A stretch of 64,000 nucleotides of DNA from Novosphingobium sp. JCM 18896 (GCF_025938095.1 NZ_JAPCZF010000001.1:1-64000), one strand, 5' to 3'. Counted from the stretch's first letter, positions 16,003 to 24,950 are shown. Numbers and translations: made by a program. The notes: generated from the letters alone by a model not told the origin.

Positions 16003-17012
16003 GCCCCGCCGGCGATCCCGGCTTCGGCAAAGGTCGCCATCTGCGCGTGCGCGGCCAGGGCCGAGCGCACGACCTGTGCCGCCACGGCCGCGCCGCTGCC
16101 TTCGCCGAGCCGCATGTCGAGCCGCAGAATGGGATCCAGCCCGAAGCGTTCGAGCAAGCGGGCGTGGCCGGGCTCCGCCGAGCAGTGACCGGCCAGGCAG
16201 TGTTCGGTGATCGCGGGATGGGCCGCAGCCAGCGGTGCGAGCGCGGAGCCGCTGATGAAGCCGTCGAGCATGACCGGAATGCGCTGGCGGCGCGCGGCGA
16301 GCACGGCGCCGGCGATCGCGGCGATCTCACGCCCGCCGACGCGGCGCAGCGTCTCGAAAGCGCTGCCGGAGGCGTTCGCGTGGAAGGCGAGCGCGCTTTC
16401 GACCACGGCGATCTTGCGTTCGACCCCGGCCGGATCGAGCCCGGTGCCGGGCCCGACCCAGGCGCGCGCGCGGCCGCCGAAGCTGCGCGCGCAGAGTGCG
16501 GCGGCGGCGGTCGAATTGCCGATGCCCATCTCGCCGACGACGAGCAGATCGAGATCGGGCGTGACCACGCCGGCGCCGATCGACAGGGCTTCGAGGCATT
16601 CGGCCTCGCTCATCGCCGGCGCGCAGGTGAAGTCCTCGGTCGGCCGGTCGAGCGCGATCGGCACGACCGTCAGTTCGAGCCCGGCGGCGCCGGCCAGCGC
16701 GTTGATCGCGGCGCCGCCGGCGGCGAAATTGGCGACCATGAGCGCGGTGACGTCGGCGGGGAAAGCGCTGACCCCGCGTGCGGCGACGCCGTGGTTGCCG
16801 GCGAAGATCGCGACGCGGCCGCGATCGAGCCGCGGCTTCTCGCGACCCTGCCAGCCGGCGAAGAACACGGCGATGTCCTCGAGCCGCGCCAGCGAGCCTG
16901 CGGGCTTGGTCAGCTGCGCCTGCCGTGCCTCGGCTGCCGCAATCGCTGCCTGGTCCGGCCCGGGCAGCTCGGTCAGCGCGGATTCGAAGTCGGCGATGGA
17001 GGAAAAGCTCAT
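15999..17012 (-). CDS. cobT: Nicotinate-nucleotide-dimethylbenzimidazole phosphoribosyltransferase
   Basis: 337 aa. The diagnostic segments are AQLTKPAGSLARLED, IFAGNHGVAARGVSAFP, GEMGIGNSTAAAAL and the catalytic Glu in RLGEGSGAAVA near the C-terminus. It makes alpha-ribazole phosphate from nicotinate mononucleotide and a lower-ligand base. The start at 17012 overlaps the DUF1636 stop by 4 bases; the frame is open upstream through the DUF1636 gene, but those residues are unrelated. No bluB was seen in the window, so the benzimidazole source is elsewhere. Confidence 0.95.
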   Translation of the reverse strand: MSFSSIADFESALTELPGPDQAAIAAAEARQAQLTKPAGSLARLEDIAVFFAGWQGREKPRLDRGRVAIFAGNHGVAARGVSAFPADVTALMVANFAAGGAAINALAGAAGLELTVVPIALDRPTEDFTCAPAMSEAECLEALSIGAGVVTPDLDLLVVGEMGIGNSTAAAALCARSFGGRARAWVGPGTGLDPAGVERKIAVVESALAFHANASGSAFETLRRVGGREIAAIAGAVLAARRQRIPVMLDGFISGSALAPLAAAHPAITEHCLAGHCSAEPGHARLLERFGLDPILRLDMRLGEGSGAAVAAQVVRSALAAHAQMATFAEAGIAGGA

Positions 17013-17416
17013 TCGGCGACGAATCCTTCGGGCGGGGCGCGGGTGATGAAGTGGCCCTTCACGCCTTGCGGCCAGTCGCGGAACGGCACGCGGCCATGCT
17101 CGCTGGCGGCATAGTGGACGGCATAGTCGAGGATCGCGCGTGCGGCCTCCGCATCGGGCGTGAAACGGCCGAGCACGTAGCTGACCTTGCCCGGCGCGCG
17201 CAGGTGGATCGTGCAGAATTCGGTGCAGGCGAAGAGGCAGGGCATCTCCTGCACGGCAACCTCGGCATAGCGCGGGTCCGTGGCCTGAATCTCGCGCAGG
17301 GCCGCCGCGAGCAGCGCGCCGCCGCGCCGGCCTTCGCCGTCCTCGCGTTGGTCGGCGGAGAGCCGGCAGGTGTTGCAGGCGACGATGGCAGGGCCGGGCG
17401 TAACGGGTGTCAGCAT
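17009..17416 (-). CDS. DUF1636 cysteine-rich protein of the cobalamin operon
   Basis: 135 aa. Cys pairs in ACNTCRLS and PCLFACTEFC suggest a metal or thioredoxin-fold 2Fe-2S-type site. This family is often found between btuB and cob genes in alphaproteobacteria. Its function is not established; metal handling or a redox role in corrinoid adenosylation are guesses. Its ATG shares one base with the btuB TGA (TGATG), so translation is coupled. Confidence 0.82.
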   Translation of the reverse strand: MLTPVTPGPAIVACNTCRLSADQREDGEGRRGGALLAAALREIQATDPRYAEVAVQEMPCLFACTEFCTIHLRAPGKVSYVLGRFTPDAEAARAILDYAVHYAASEHGRVPFRDWPQGVKGHFITRAPPEGFVAE

Positions 17417-19383
17417 CAGAAGCGTCCCCGCAGGCCGGCGTAGAACACGCGGCCCAGAGCGTTGTAACGGAAGGCGGTGGAATAGGTCTCGTCGAACAGG
17501 TTCTCGACCCGGCCGACCAGCCGTAGCGCGGGCGACAGCGCATATTCGGCGCGCAGGTCGACCAGCGTATAGGCGTTCAGCACGGTGGTGTTGGCGGCGT
17601 TGTCGAAGGTCTTGCCCGACCAGCGGACCGCCGCCCCCGTCGTCAGCCCGAAGGGCCATGCGTAGGAGACCGAACCGTTGGCCGTCTGGCGCGGTCGGCG
17701 CGGTAGCCACTTGCCGAAGTTGGCGCCGGGCGAGCGGTCCTCGGCGACGGTCCAGCTGTAGTTGCCGTCGAGCTGGAAGCCGCCGAGCTTCAGCGCGGCG
17801 CTTGCCTCGATGCCGTGGGCTTCAGCGCGCGAGACGTTGGCATAGTAGCCCTGGCGGCGCGTGGTCGTGCTGCCGGGCACGAAGCAGAGCGCATCGGTCG
17901 ATGTGGCGGCGCAGGAGTTGAAGATGATCTGGTCGCGCGTCCTGCGCTGGAACCAGGTCGCGCCGAAGACGAGCTTGCCGTCGAACAGGTGCTGTTCCGC
18001 GCCGGCTTCCCAGCCCTTGGCCTGCTCGGGCGCGAGGCTGGCGACGCCGAATTCGGAGAACAGCTGGTAGAGCGTCGGCGCCTTGAAGCCTTCGCCATAG
18101 CTCGCGCGCAGGGTGGTGCCCGTGGGCAGCGCGAGCACGCCGCCCGCGGCGAACAGCAGCTTGCCGCCGAAACGATCGTGATCGTCGTGACGCAGCCCGG
18201 CGTTCAGGGTCAGCCCCGCGATCGGCTGGGCGCTGAGCTGGGCATAGAAGCTGGTGATGTCGGCGCCGCCGCGCACCGGTGCGGGCACCGGCGTGGCCAG
18301 CGCCGCGGGCGGCGAGACCGAGCGGAAGCGTGAGCGCTCGTTTTCGGCGCCCGCGAGCAGGGTCCAGCCTTCGCTGATCGCGAAAGCGCCCTGGTATTCG
18401 AAGCGGCGGTTGTGGCCGGCCGCGTCGAAGGTCTGCGCGCGGGCGCGGGTGGGGTTGAAGTTGTCGCGGTCGGTGTCGGTATAGGTATAGCCGAAGCGGT
18501 TGCGGAAGCGCCCGTCGAGCAGGTCCAGGTTGAGCCCGGCATAGCCGACGAATTCGCGGTTCAGCGCATATTCGAGGCTGTCCGCGGTGGAGGCGTCGAT
18601 CTCGGTCCGCGACGACGCATAGTAGCCGCGCAGGTCGGCCGAGAGCCCCGGCGCGAGCTCGAGCACGGCGCGGCCGCTGACGTTGCGGTTGGTATAACCG
18701 TCGGCCTCTCTACCGCCATAGACCGGGGCGAGCGCGCTGATGCCGTCGGTTGTGAAGGCCTGGCCGCCCAGGCGCCAGGCGAGCGGGCCGGTCTTGCCGC
18801 CCAGCGCGGCGCGCGCGCTGACCGTCTCGTGCGAGCCGGTCTCGAGGTCGAAGCTGCCTTCGAGCACTTTCTCGGGCAGTGCGGTCACGACGTTGACCAC
18901 GCCGCCGATCGCCTGGCTGCCCCAGAAGATCGACTGCGGCCCGCGCAGGACCTCGATCCGCGAGGCGTCGCCGGCGAGCAGGTTGGCGAAGTTGTAGCCG
19001 CCGCTGCTGGCCGAGGGATCGTTGAGCTTGACCCCGTCGATCACGACCACGGTCTGCTCGCTCTCGGCGCCGCGGATGCGCAGCGCGGTGGTGGTACCGT
19101 AGCCGCCGTTGCGCGCGATCGAGATACCCGGCGTGCGCAGCAGCAGTTCGGTGACGCCGATGTCCTGCGCGCGGTCGATCGCCGCCTTGTCGAGCACGGT
19201 CAGCGAGGCGGGGACCTGGTCGACGGGCAGCGCCAGGCGCGTCGCGGTGACGAGGATCGTGTCGGTCGCGGACGAGACGTCTGCGGCCGCGTCGGGAGTA
19301 GGGGCCTCCGGCAGTTCGTCGGCCCGCGCCGCTACGGGCACGGCGAGGAGCGAAACGGAAACGAGATACTGCAACACGCGCAC
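17416..19383 (-). CDS. btuB: TonB-dependent vitamin B12 outer-membrane receptor
   Basis: About 655 aa. A hydrophobic signal sequence (YLVSVSLLAVPVAARA) is followed by a TonB-box-like DTILVTATRL. The plug domain (VTELLLRTPGISIARNGG, TTALRIRGAESEQTVVVIDG, EVLRGPQSIFWGSQAIGG) leads into a 22-strand barrel ending in Phe (YAGLRGRF). GTG 19383 is preferred because GGGGGAGA sits about 8 bases upstream; an in-frame ATG at 19404 overlaps that ribosome site and lacks one. A cobalamin riboswitch ends about 80-100 bases upstream, so the whole btuB-cobU operon is expected to be repressed by cobalamin. Confidence 0.93.
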   Translation of the reverse strand: MRVLQYLVSVSLLAVPVAARADELPEAPTPDAAADVSSATDTILVTATRLALPVDQVPASLTVLDKAAIDRAQDIGVTELLLRTPGISIARNGGYGTTTALRIRGAESEQTVVVIDGVKLNDPSASSGGYNFANLLAGDASRIEVLRGPQSIFWGSQAIGGVVNVVTALPEKVLEGSFDLETGSHETVSARAALGGKTGPLAWRLGGQAFTTDGISALAPVYGGREADGYTNRNVSGRAVLELAPGLSADLRGYYASSRTEIDASTADSLEYALNREFVGYAGLNLDLLDGRFRNRFGYTYTDTDRDNFNPTRARAQTFDAAGHNRRFEYQGAFAISEGWTLLAGAENERSRFRSVSPPAALATPVPAPVRGGADITSFYAQLSAQPIAGLTLNAGLRHDDHDRFGGKLLFAAGGVLALPTGTTLRASYGEGFKAPTLYQLFSEFGVASLAPEQAKGWEAGAEQHLFDGKLVFGATWFQRRTRDQIIFNSCAATSTDALCFVPGSTTTRRQGYYANVSRAEAHGIEASAALKLGGFQLDGNYSWTVAEDRSPGANFGKWLPRRPRQTANGSVSYAWPFGLTTGAAVRWSGKTFDNAANTTVLNAYTLVDLRAEYALSPALRLVGRVENLFDETYSTAFRYNALGRVFYAGLRGRF

Positions 19384-19483
19384 GACCAAATCTCCCCCAC
19401 GCATGCGTGGTCGGACTTGTCGTCGCGCGGGTTCACCCCCGTCCGCTCGGCACACCCTGTCCGCGCGAAGGACGACCGCGACG

Positions 19484-19645
19484 GGCAGGTCTCCTGGCTT
19501 GCGGGTCACTGCCGGTTCGCGCCGCCTTCTCGCGATCCGGGGATCGCAATGGCGTGTGGCACGATGGCTCGCCGCTCACAGTTGCAGGGGCAGCCGGGGT
19601 CTCGAACTCCGTTCCCTTTTCATCACCCTTGCGGGTGAACCTGTC
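19484..19645 (-). ncRNA. Cobalamin (AdoCbl) riboswitch
   Basis: Read on the minus strand: ACAGGT, an AAGGGTGATGAAAAGGGAAC block, CCCCTGCAACTGTGAGCGG, GCCACACG, GGCAGTGACCCGC and the B12-box 3' strand AAGCCAGGAGACCTGCC. These are the conserved elements of the class I cobalamin riboswitch in the right order, and the 5' AGGT pairs with the terminal ACCT. It lies directly upstream of btuB. The divergent btuF is not downstream of it. Confidence 0.95.
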
Positions 19646-19726
19646 GCAGGGGCGGCGTTAGGCACATCGCCGCATGGCGTCAATCGCCGCACTTGCCGCC
19701 AGCGGGCGCTCGTCTATGTCGCAGGC

Positions 19727-20614
19727 ATGCCTCCGCTGCCTCGCTTCCTGATCCTGTCGGCCCTGTTCGCCACGGTGGCGGGCGGCGTGCTCGCGGCGAG
19801 GGCGGTACGCCCGGCACCGGCGGGACCGCCGCGGCGGATCGTCTCGCTCAACCTCTGCGCCGACCAGCTCGTGCTCGCGCTGGCCGATCGCAGCCAGATC
19901 GCCGGGCTGACACGCAACGCCACCGACGTCGAGATGTCGGCCGAGGCGGCGCGCGCACGCGGGCTGCGGCTGCTCAGCAAGTCGGCCGAAGAGATCGTCG
20001 CGCTCGATCCCGATCTCGTCATCGGCATGCCCGCGCGGCGCAGCGCGGCGATCAAGGTGCTCGAGGACCAGAACTACCGGATGGTCGATCTCAAGTCGGC
20101 CGAACGCTACGACCAGATCCAGGCCTCGATCCGCAGCACGGCCAATGCCGTCGGCCACCCCGAGCGCGGTGCGGCGCTGATCGCGCGAATGGATCGCGAG
20201 CTCGCGGGCGTTCCCCGGCTCGGCCGCGGGCGGGTCGCCGCCTATTACCAGCGGCGCGGTTTCCTCACCGGCACCGGCACCCTGATCGACGAGGTCATGG
20301 CGCGTGCGGGCCTGGTCAATCTCGCGACGAAGCTCGGCAAGCCGGCACTGTCGCAGGTCAGCCTCGAGGAGATGGTCGCGGCGCGGCCCGATTTCCTGAT
20401 CGTCGAGAGCGCGACCGACACCGTGCGCGACCAGGGCACCGAGATGCTCCACCACCCGGCGCTCGCCGGCATCCCGCGGATCAGCATTCCGCAGGCCTGG
20501 ACGGTCTGCGGCAGCCCGGCCTACGTGCGCGCGGTGCGGGGGATTGCGGAGCAGATCGCCGCGTATGATCGGGCGGTGCTTCGCCACCCTCATCCAAGCT
20601 CCGCTAGCCGCTGA
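19727..20614 (+). CDS. btuF: Periplasmic cobalamin-binding protein
   Basis: 295 aa. An N-terminal signal/anchor (RFLILSALFATVAGGVLAARA) is followed by the class III solute-binding fold: IVSLNLCADQLVLAL, LDPDLVIGMP, a long linking helix, and a C-terminal lobe (RPDFLIVESA, PQAWTVCGSPAYVRAV). It should deliver corrinoid from BtuB to an inner-membrane ABC transporter. No btuC or btuD is present here. The last dozen residues (about 20583 onward) are encoded inside a dispersed inverted-repeat element, so the C-terminal tail is probably repeat-derived. Divergent from btuB. Confidence 0.9.
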   Translation: MPPLPRFLILSALFATVAGGVLAARAVRPAPAGPPRRIVSLNLCADQLVLALADRSQIAGLTRNATDVEMSAEAARARGLRLLSKSAEEIVALDPDLVIGMPARRSAAIKVLEDQNYRMVDLKSAERYDQIQASIRSTANAVGHPERGAALIARMDRELAGVPRLGRGRVAAYYQRRGFLTGTGTLIDEVMARAGLVNLATKLGKPALSQVSLEEMVAARPDFLIVESATDTVRDQGTEMLHHPALAGIPRISIPQAWTVCGSPAYVRAVRGIAEQIAAYDRAVLRHPHPSSASR

Positions 20615-20736
20615 CGCGGCAAGCTACGCTATCCTTCTCCCGCCAGCGGGAGAAGGCGGGCGTTGCCCCTCTCCCGCTGGCGGGAGAGGAGCGAGACTTA
20701 GCCGCGCAGCGGCTTAGTCGCAGCGGTGAGGGTGGC
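20583..20736. repeat. Composite inverted-repeat element between btuF and cobO
   Basis: Outer arms GCCACCCTCA and TGAGGGTGGC enclose two strong palindromes: CCTTCTCCCGCCAGCGGGAG at 20633 and CCTCTCCCGCTGGCGGGAG at 20668. The left arm overlaps the btuF 3' end by 32 bases. It may also terminate the two convergent genes. Confidence 0.7.
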
Positions 20737-20742
20737 TGCGGC

Positions 20743-21351
20743 TCAGAACTCGATCCCCGGCTGGGCCATCACGTTCTGCTCGCGGAACGGGTGCTTGACC
20801 AAGGTCATCTCGGTGACGAGGTCGGCGACTTCGACCAGGCCTTCGGGCGCGTTGCGGCCGGTGATGATGACGTGCTTCATCGGCGCACGCGCGGTCACGG
20901 CTTCGAGCACTTCGGCCAAGGGCAGGTAGTCGTAGCGCAGGACGATGTTGAGCTCGTCGGCGAGGACCATGTCGTAGGCGGGATCGGCGATCATGCGCTT
21001 GACCTCGTCCCAGGCCTCGCGCGCCACGGCGATGTCGCGTGCGCGGTCCTGGGTGTCCCAGGTGAAGCCTTCGCCCATCGGCTTGAATTCGACGTTCTGC
21101 GGGAAGGCGTCGAACACGGCCTTCTCGCCCGTGGTCATCGCGCCCTTGACGAACTGGACCACGCCGACCTTCTTGCCGTGGCCGATCGCGCGCACGACCA
21201 TGCCGAGCGCGGCGGTGGTCTTGCCCTTGCCCTTGCCGGTGTTGACGATCAGCAGGCCCTTCTCGACGGTCTTGGTCGCACCGATCTTCTCGTGCGCGGC
21301 CTGGCGCTTCTTCATCTTTTCGGCGTGCTGTTCTTCAGTGCGTTCGGCCAT
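20743..21351 (-). CDS. cobO: Cob(I)yrinic acid a,c-diamide adenosyltransferase
   Basis: 202 aa, CobA/CobO/BtuR family. The P-loop VNTGKGKGKTTAALG is at about 37-51, followed by KVGVVQFVKGAM and the nucleotide-fold segment MVLADELNIVLRYDYL. It adenosylates the cobalt of corrinoids with ATP. AAGGAG precedes the start. It is transcribed on its own, separate from the riboswitch-controlled operon, and converges on btuF. Confidence 0.95.
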   Translation of the reverse strand: MAERTEEQHAEKMKKRQAAHEKIGATKTVEKGLLIVNTGKGKGKTTAALGMVVRAIGHGKKVGVVQFVKGAMTTGEKAVFDAFPQNVEFKPMGEGFTWDTQDRARDIAVAREAWDEVKRMIADPAYDMVLADELNIVLRYDYLPLAEVLEAVTARAPMKHVIITGRNAPEGLVEVADLVTEMTLVKHPFREQNVMAQPGIEF

Positions 21352-21406
21352 CGAGCGTGCTCCTTCGGGGCGGGCGGATAGCCGAACCGGGCAGACGCGC
21401 AAACGG

Positions 21407-21440
21407 AAAAGGCCGGGCGTCCTGAAACGCCCGGCCCTTC
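21407..21440 (-). terminator. Terminator of the aldehyde dehydrogenase gene
   Basis: GGCCGGGCGT and ACGCCCGGCC pair across a 6-base loop. On the minus strand the stem is followed by TTTTCC. It lies 25 bases after the stop codon. Confidence 0.7.
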
Positions 21441-21464
21441 CTGAACCTCTCGAAATGCGCGGGA

Positions 21465-22874
21465 TCAGCCGATGATCGACTTGATCTCGAGATATTCGTG
21501 GAAGCCGTATTCGCCCCATTCGCGGCCGTTGCCCGAGCGCTTGTAGCCCCCGAACGGCGCGTGGAAGTCGAAGCCGCCGTTGACCCAGATCGCACCCGTG
21601 CGCAGCTTGCGCGCGATCTGGCGGCACTTGTCGGCATCCTGGCCCGAGACGTAGCCGCCGAGGCCGAACAGGCTGTCGTTGGCGATGCGGATCGCGTCGG
21701 CCTCGTCCTGATAGGGGATGATCACGAGCACCGGGCCGAAGATCTCCTCGCGGCTGATCACCATGTCGTTGGTGCCGACGAAGACGGTCGGCTTGACGAA
21801 CCAGCCCTTGTCGAGCCCGTCGGGACGGCCGAGGCCGCCGGCGATCAAGGTCGCGCCCTCGTCCAGGCCCTTCTGGATGTAGTCCTGGATGATGTTGAAC
21901 TGGCTCTTCGACACGACCGGGCCCATCGCCACGTCGGTCAGCGGATCGCCGACGGTGACGGCGTTGCAGGCCTCGGTCGCGGCCTTGACCGCCTCGTCGA
22001 GGCGCGATGCCGGCACCAGCAGGCGCGAGCCCGCCGAGCAGGTCTGGCCCGAATTGCCCATCATGCCGCCGGTCGCGCCGGCGACGTTGGCCGCCAGGTC
22101 GGCATCGTCGAGCACGATCCAGGCGCTCTTGCCGCCGAGTTCCAGGCCGACGCGCTTGACCGTCTCGGCCGCGTCCTTCTGGATCTGCACGCCGACCGGC
22201 TCCGAGCCGGTGAACGAGATCATGTCGACGTCCTGGTGGGTCGACAATGCCGTGCCGATTACCGAGCCCTGGCCCTGGACCATGTTGAACACGCCCGCCG
22301 GGGTGCCGGCGTCATGAATGATCTCGGCGAGGATCTGCGCCGAATACGGCGCGAGTTGCGGCGGCTTCAGGATCATCGTGCAGCCCGCGGCCAGCGCCGG
22401 GAAGATCTTCACGCAGGTCTGGTTCATCGGCCAGTTCCACGGCGTGATCAGGCCGCAGACGCCGATCGGCTCGTAGCGGATCAGGCTGGCGCCCTTCTGC
22501 TGCTCGAAGGGGAACTCCTTGAGCACGTCGATCGCGGTCTGCAGGTGGCCCGCGCCGAGGCCGACGTGGAAGCCGCGGCCCAGGCCGACCGGCGCGCCCA
22601 TTTCCTCGACGACGGCGTCGCCGAGCTCGTCGGAGCGCTTGGCATATTCGGACTGGATCGCGAGCAGGATGTCGAGCCGGTCCTTGACCGAGGTCTCGCC
22701 CCAGGAGGCGAAGGCGCGGCGGGCGGCGGCGACGGCCTTGTCGACGTCGGCGGCGGAACCCAGCGAGATCGTGCCCGAGACGGCTTCGGTCGCGGGGTTG
22801 ATGACCTCGGCGGTCTTCGGCGTGGTCGGATCGACCCACTGGCCGTCGATGTAGAACTTCAGATACTCGCGCAT
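21465..22874 (-). CDS. NAD(P)-dependent aldehyde dehydrogenase
   Basis: 469 aa, ALDH superfamily. Asn147 in TPWNWPM, general base Glu245 in LELGGKS and nucleophile Cys279 in GQTCSAGSR are all present. The C-terminal FGGYKRSGNGREWGEYG is typical. It oxidises an aldehyde to a carboxylate, probably the product of upstream ThDP or oxygenase chemistry. It lies 126 bases downstream of a ThDP enzyme on the same strand, but a hairpin separates them. The substrate is unknown. Confidence 0.92.
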   Translation of the reverse strand: MREYLKFYIDGQWVDPTTPKTAEVINPATEAVSGTISLGSAADVDKAVAAARRAFASWGETSVKDRLDILLAIQSEYAKRSDELGDAVVEEMGAPVGLGRGFHVGLGAGHLQTAIDVLKEFPFEQQKGASLIRYEPIGVCGLITPWNWPMNQTCVKIFPALAAGCTMILKPPQLAPYSAQILAEIIHDAGTPAGVFNMVQGQGSVIGTALSTHQDVDMISFTGSEPVGVQIQKDAAETVKRVGLELGGKSAWIVLDDADLAANVAGATGGMMGNSGQTCSAGSRLLVPASRLDEAVKAATEACNAVTVGDPLTDVAMGPVVSKSQFNIIQDYIQKGLDEGATLIAGGLGRPDGLDKGWFVKPTVFVGTNDMVISREEIFGPVLVIIPYQDEADAIRIANDSLFGLGGYVSGQDADKCRQIARKLRTGAIWVNGGFDFHAPFGGYKRSGNGREWGEYGFHEYLEIKSIIG

Positions 22875-22929
22875 ACCATCTCCCGCGATGTCATGGGGTG
22901 GGCGAAAGGGGGATTCGCCTGTTGCCCAA

Positions 22930-22975
22930 AGAAATAGGCCCGCCCCGTACTGTGTCCAGTATGGCGCGGGCCTGA
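22930..22975 (-). terminator. Hairpin between the ThDP enzyme and the aldehyde dehydrogenase
   Basis: AGGCCCGC and GCGGGCCT arms enclose a second short stem (TACTG...CAGTA). On the minus strand the stem is followed by ATTTC. It probably terminates or attenuates transcription of the ThDP gene. Confidence 0.55.
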
Positions 22976-23000
22976 ATTTTCGTCCTGTCGGCGAACCCTC

Positions 23001-24767
23001 TTACTGGGTGCCCTCGGCGTACCAGGTACGGAACTTCTCGTACTTGGGCATTTCTTCCGAGTTGGCCTTCGGATCGATCGGAACGTGGATCACGGTCAGG
23101 CCGCCGCGCTCGTAGGCCGCCTTGATCGCCGGGCCGAGGTCCTTGGCTTCGCGAACGTATTCGCCGTGGCCGCCGAAGCCTTCGCCGATCTTGTCGAAGC
23201 GGACCTTGTCGGACCAGTGCGTGCCGGTTTCCGCGGTGCCCTGGCCGAAGGTGCGCTTGTAGACGCCGACCTCGAGACCCCACTGGAAGTCGACGCCGAC
23301 GACGCAGACCAGGGTCAGGTTCTTGCGCACGGCGACTTCGAGCTCACCGACGTGGAACAGGAACGAGCTGTCCGAGGTCAGCAGCATGCCCGGGCGCTTC
23401 TTGCCGGTCGCGGCCTCGTCGGCGAGCATGGCGCCCGTCGCGTAGGGCAGGCCGGTGCCGATGTGGCCGTAGTTCTGGTTCCAGATCACGTCATGCGGCT
23501 TCGACTGCGAATAGGTCCACTGGTAGATCACCGTGGCGCCGCCGTCGCGGATCAGGATGCCGTCCTTGGGGAAGGCCTTCGAGGCTTCGACGACGAACTG
23601 CGCGGTGTTCATCGCGACATTGCCCGAACCGTCCGACTTCTCGCCGGCTTCGGCGGCCAGCTCGTCGAGTTCGGCCTGGCCGTCCTTCATGAAGCGACGC
23701 AGGCTCGCGGCCTCGGGCAGGGCATCGCCCAGCGCGCGGCTGAGCTGCGGCAGGACGGCGCGAAGGTCACCGACCAGCGGCACGTCGATCGGGCGGTTGA
23801 CGCCGATCGCGGTGGCATCCTGCTGGATGTAGATCCACTTGCGGTTGGCTTCACCCGCATACCAGTGGCGCCAGCGGCCATAGTGCAGCGGCTCGCCCAG
23901 CTCGGTGCCGACGGCGACGACGAGATCGCTCTCTTCGACCGCGTCGATCGAGGCGTCGGAGAACACGTACTGGAAGGTGCGGTCCTCGATGCCTTCGATA
24001 TAGGCGGTGCCGCCCGAGGTCTGAATGACCGGGCAGTTCATCTTGAGCGCCAGCTCCTTGAGCTTCTCGCCCGACTTGGTCGTGTGGACGGCGTGGCCGA
24101 CCAGCAGGATCGGGTGCTTGGCGGCCTTGATCAGCGCGGCGGCCTCGGCGATGCGGTCACCGTCGGCGCCGGCCTCGAACAGGCGGTAGCGTGCGGGCGG
24201 CAGAGCCGGCTCGGGCTCGAGCTCTTCGAGCAGGACGTGGCTCGGATATTCGATGTAGCAGGGGCCCGGCGTGCCCGACATGGCGACGCGGATCGCCTCG
24301 CGAACGATTTCGTCGGTCTGGTCGGCATATTCGATCGACGAAGAGAACTTCACCGAATCCTCGATCATCGGCTCCTGGCGGACGAACTGGATGCGGCCGC
24401 GGCGCACGCGGCGCTCGGTCACGCGGGCGCGCTGGCCACCGAGGATGATGACCGGGTCGTTCTCGACCTTGGCGCACTGGATGCCGGGCATCGCGTTCGC
24501 CAGGCCCGGCCCGAGCGTGGCGATGCAGAGTGCCGGCTTGCCGGTGATGCGCGCGGCGGCGGCGGCCATGTGCACGGCCGAGGCCTCGTGGTGCGGCGAG
24601 ACGACGGTCCAGCCGCGCTTCTCGGCTTCGAGGAACAGGTGGACGAAGTTCGGATCGGGGATGCCGAACAGCGTGTTGACGCCTTCTGCCTCGAACAGTT
24701 CGAGGATGCGCTTGTAGACGGGGGTGCCGCCCTTCGATTCCGCCTGCGGCTGGTCGTCGTATGACAT
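23001..24767 (-). CDS. Thiamine-diphosphate-dependent enzyme, paralogue of 309-2099
   Basis: 588 aa. It is collinear with the ThDP enzyme at the left end of the window: shared LFGIPDPNF, VSPHHEASA, RRVRRGRIQF, GTELGEPLHYGR and GVNRPIDVPLVGDL segments. The pyrophosphate motif reads TSDSSFLFHVGELE (SDS for GDG) and ends VGVDFQWG, so the Asn pair is again replaced, here by Asp-Phe. GAGGA precedes the ATG. The family breaks or forms C-C bonds next to a carbonyl. Neighbours (aldehyde dehydrogenase, CaiB, acyl-CoA dehydrogenase) suggest a lyase step releasing an aldehyde from a CoA ester, by inference only. Confidence 0.88.
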   Translation of the reverse strand: MSYDDQPQAESKGGTPVYKRILELFEAEGVNTLFGIPDPNFVHLFLEAEKRGWTVVSPHHEASAVHMAAAAARITGKPALCIATLGPGLANAMPGIQCAKVENDPVIILGGQRARVTERRVRRGRIQFVRQEPMIEDSVKFSSSIEYADQTDEIVREAIRVAMSGTPGPCYIEYPSHVLLEELEPEPALPPARYRLFEAGADGDRIAEAAALIKAAKHPILLVGHAVHTTKSGEKLKELALKMNCPVIQTSGGTAYIEGIEDRTFQYVFSDASIDAVEESDLVVAVGTELGEPLHYGRWRHWYAGEANRKWIYIQQDATAIGVNRPIDVPLVGDLRAVLPQLSRALGDALPEAASLRRFMKDGQAELDELAAEAGEKSDGSGNVAMNTAQFVVEASKAFPKDGILIRDGGATVIYQWTYSQSKPHDVIWNQNYGHIGTGLPYATGAMLADEAATGKKRPGMLLTSDSSFLFHVGELEVAVRKNLTLVCVVGVDFQWGLEVGVYKRTFGQGTAETGTHWSDKVRFDKIGEGFGGHGEYVREAKDLGPAIKAAYERGGLTVIHVPIDPKANSEEMPKYEKFRTWYAEGTQ

Positions 24768-24950
24768 CGTCTGGATTTCCTCTTCAGATGATATTCGAAA
24801 TGGATTTCAGGGGGTTGCTCGGGCGCCGGCGCTCGACCGGGGCAGGCGGGGACTCGCCCCGCAGAATCGCCTTCACTCTCCCAATGACTGTTTCGGCACC
24901 GCTCCTAGCTCAAGAGAGCAGGGTCGCCAACACTTGATCAACACACCTGT

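Noticed and set aside
23085..24764. 559-codon plus-strand frame antisense to the second ThDP enzyme
   Set aside because: Low-complexity antisense frame with no recognisable domain; the opposite strand is certain.
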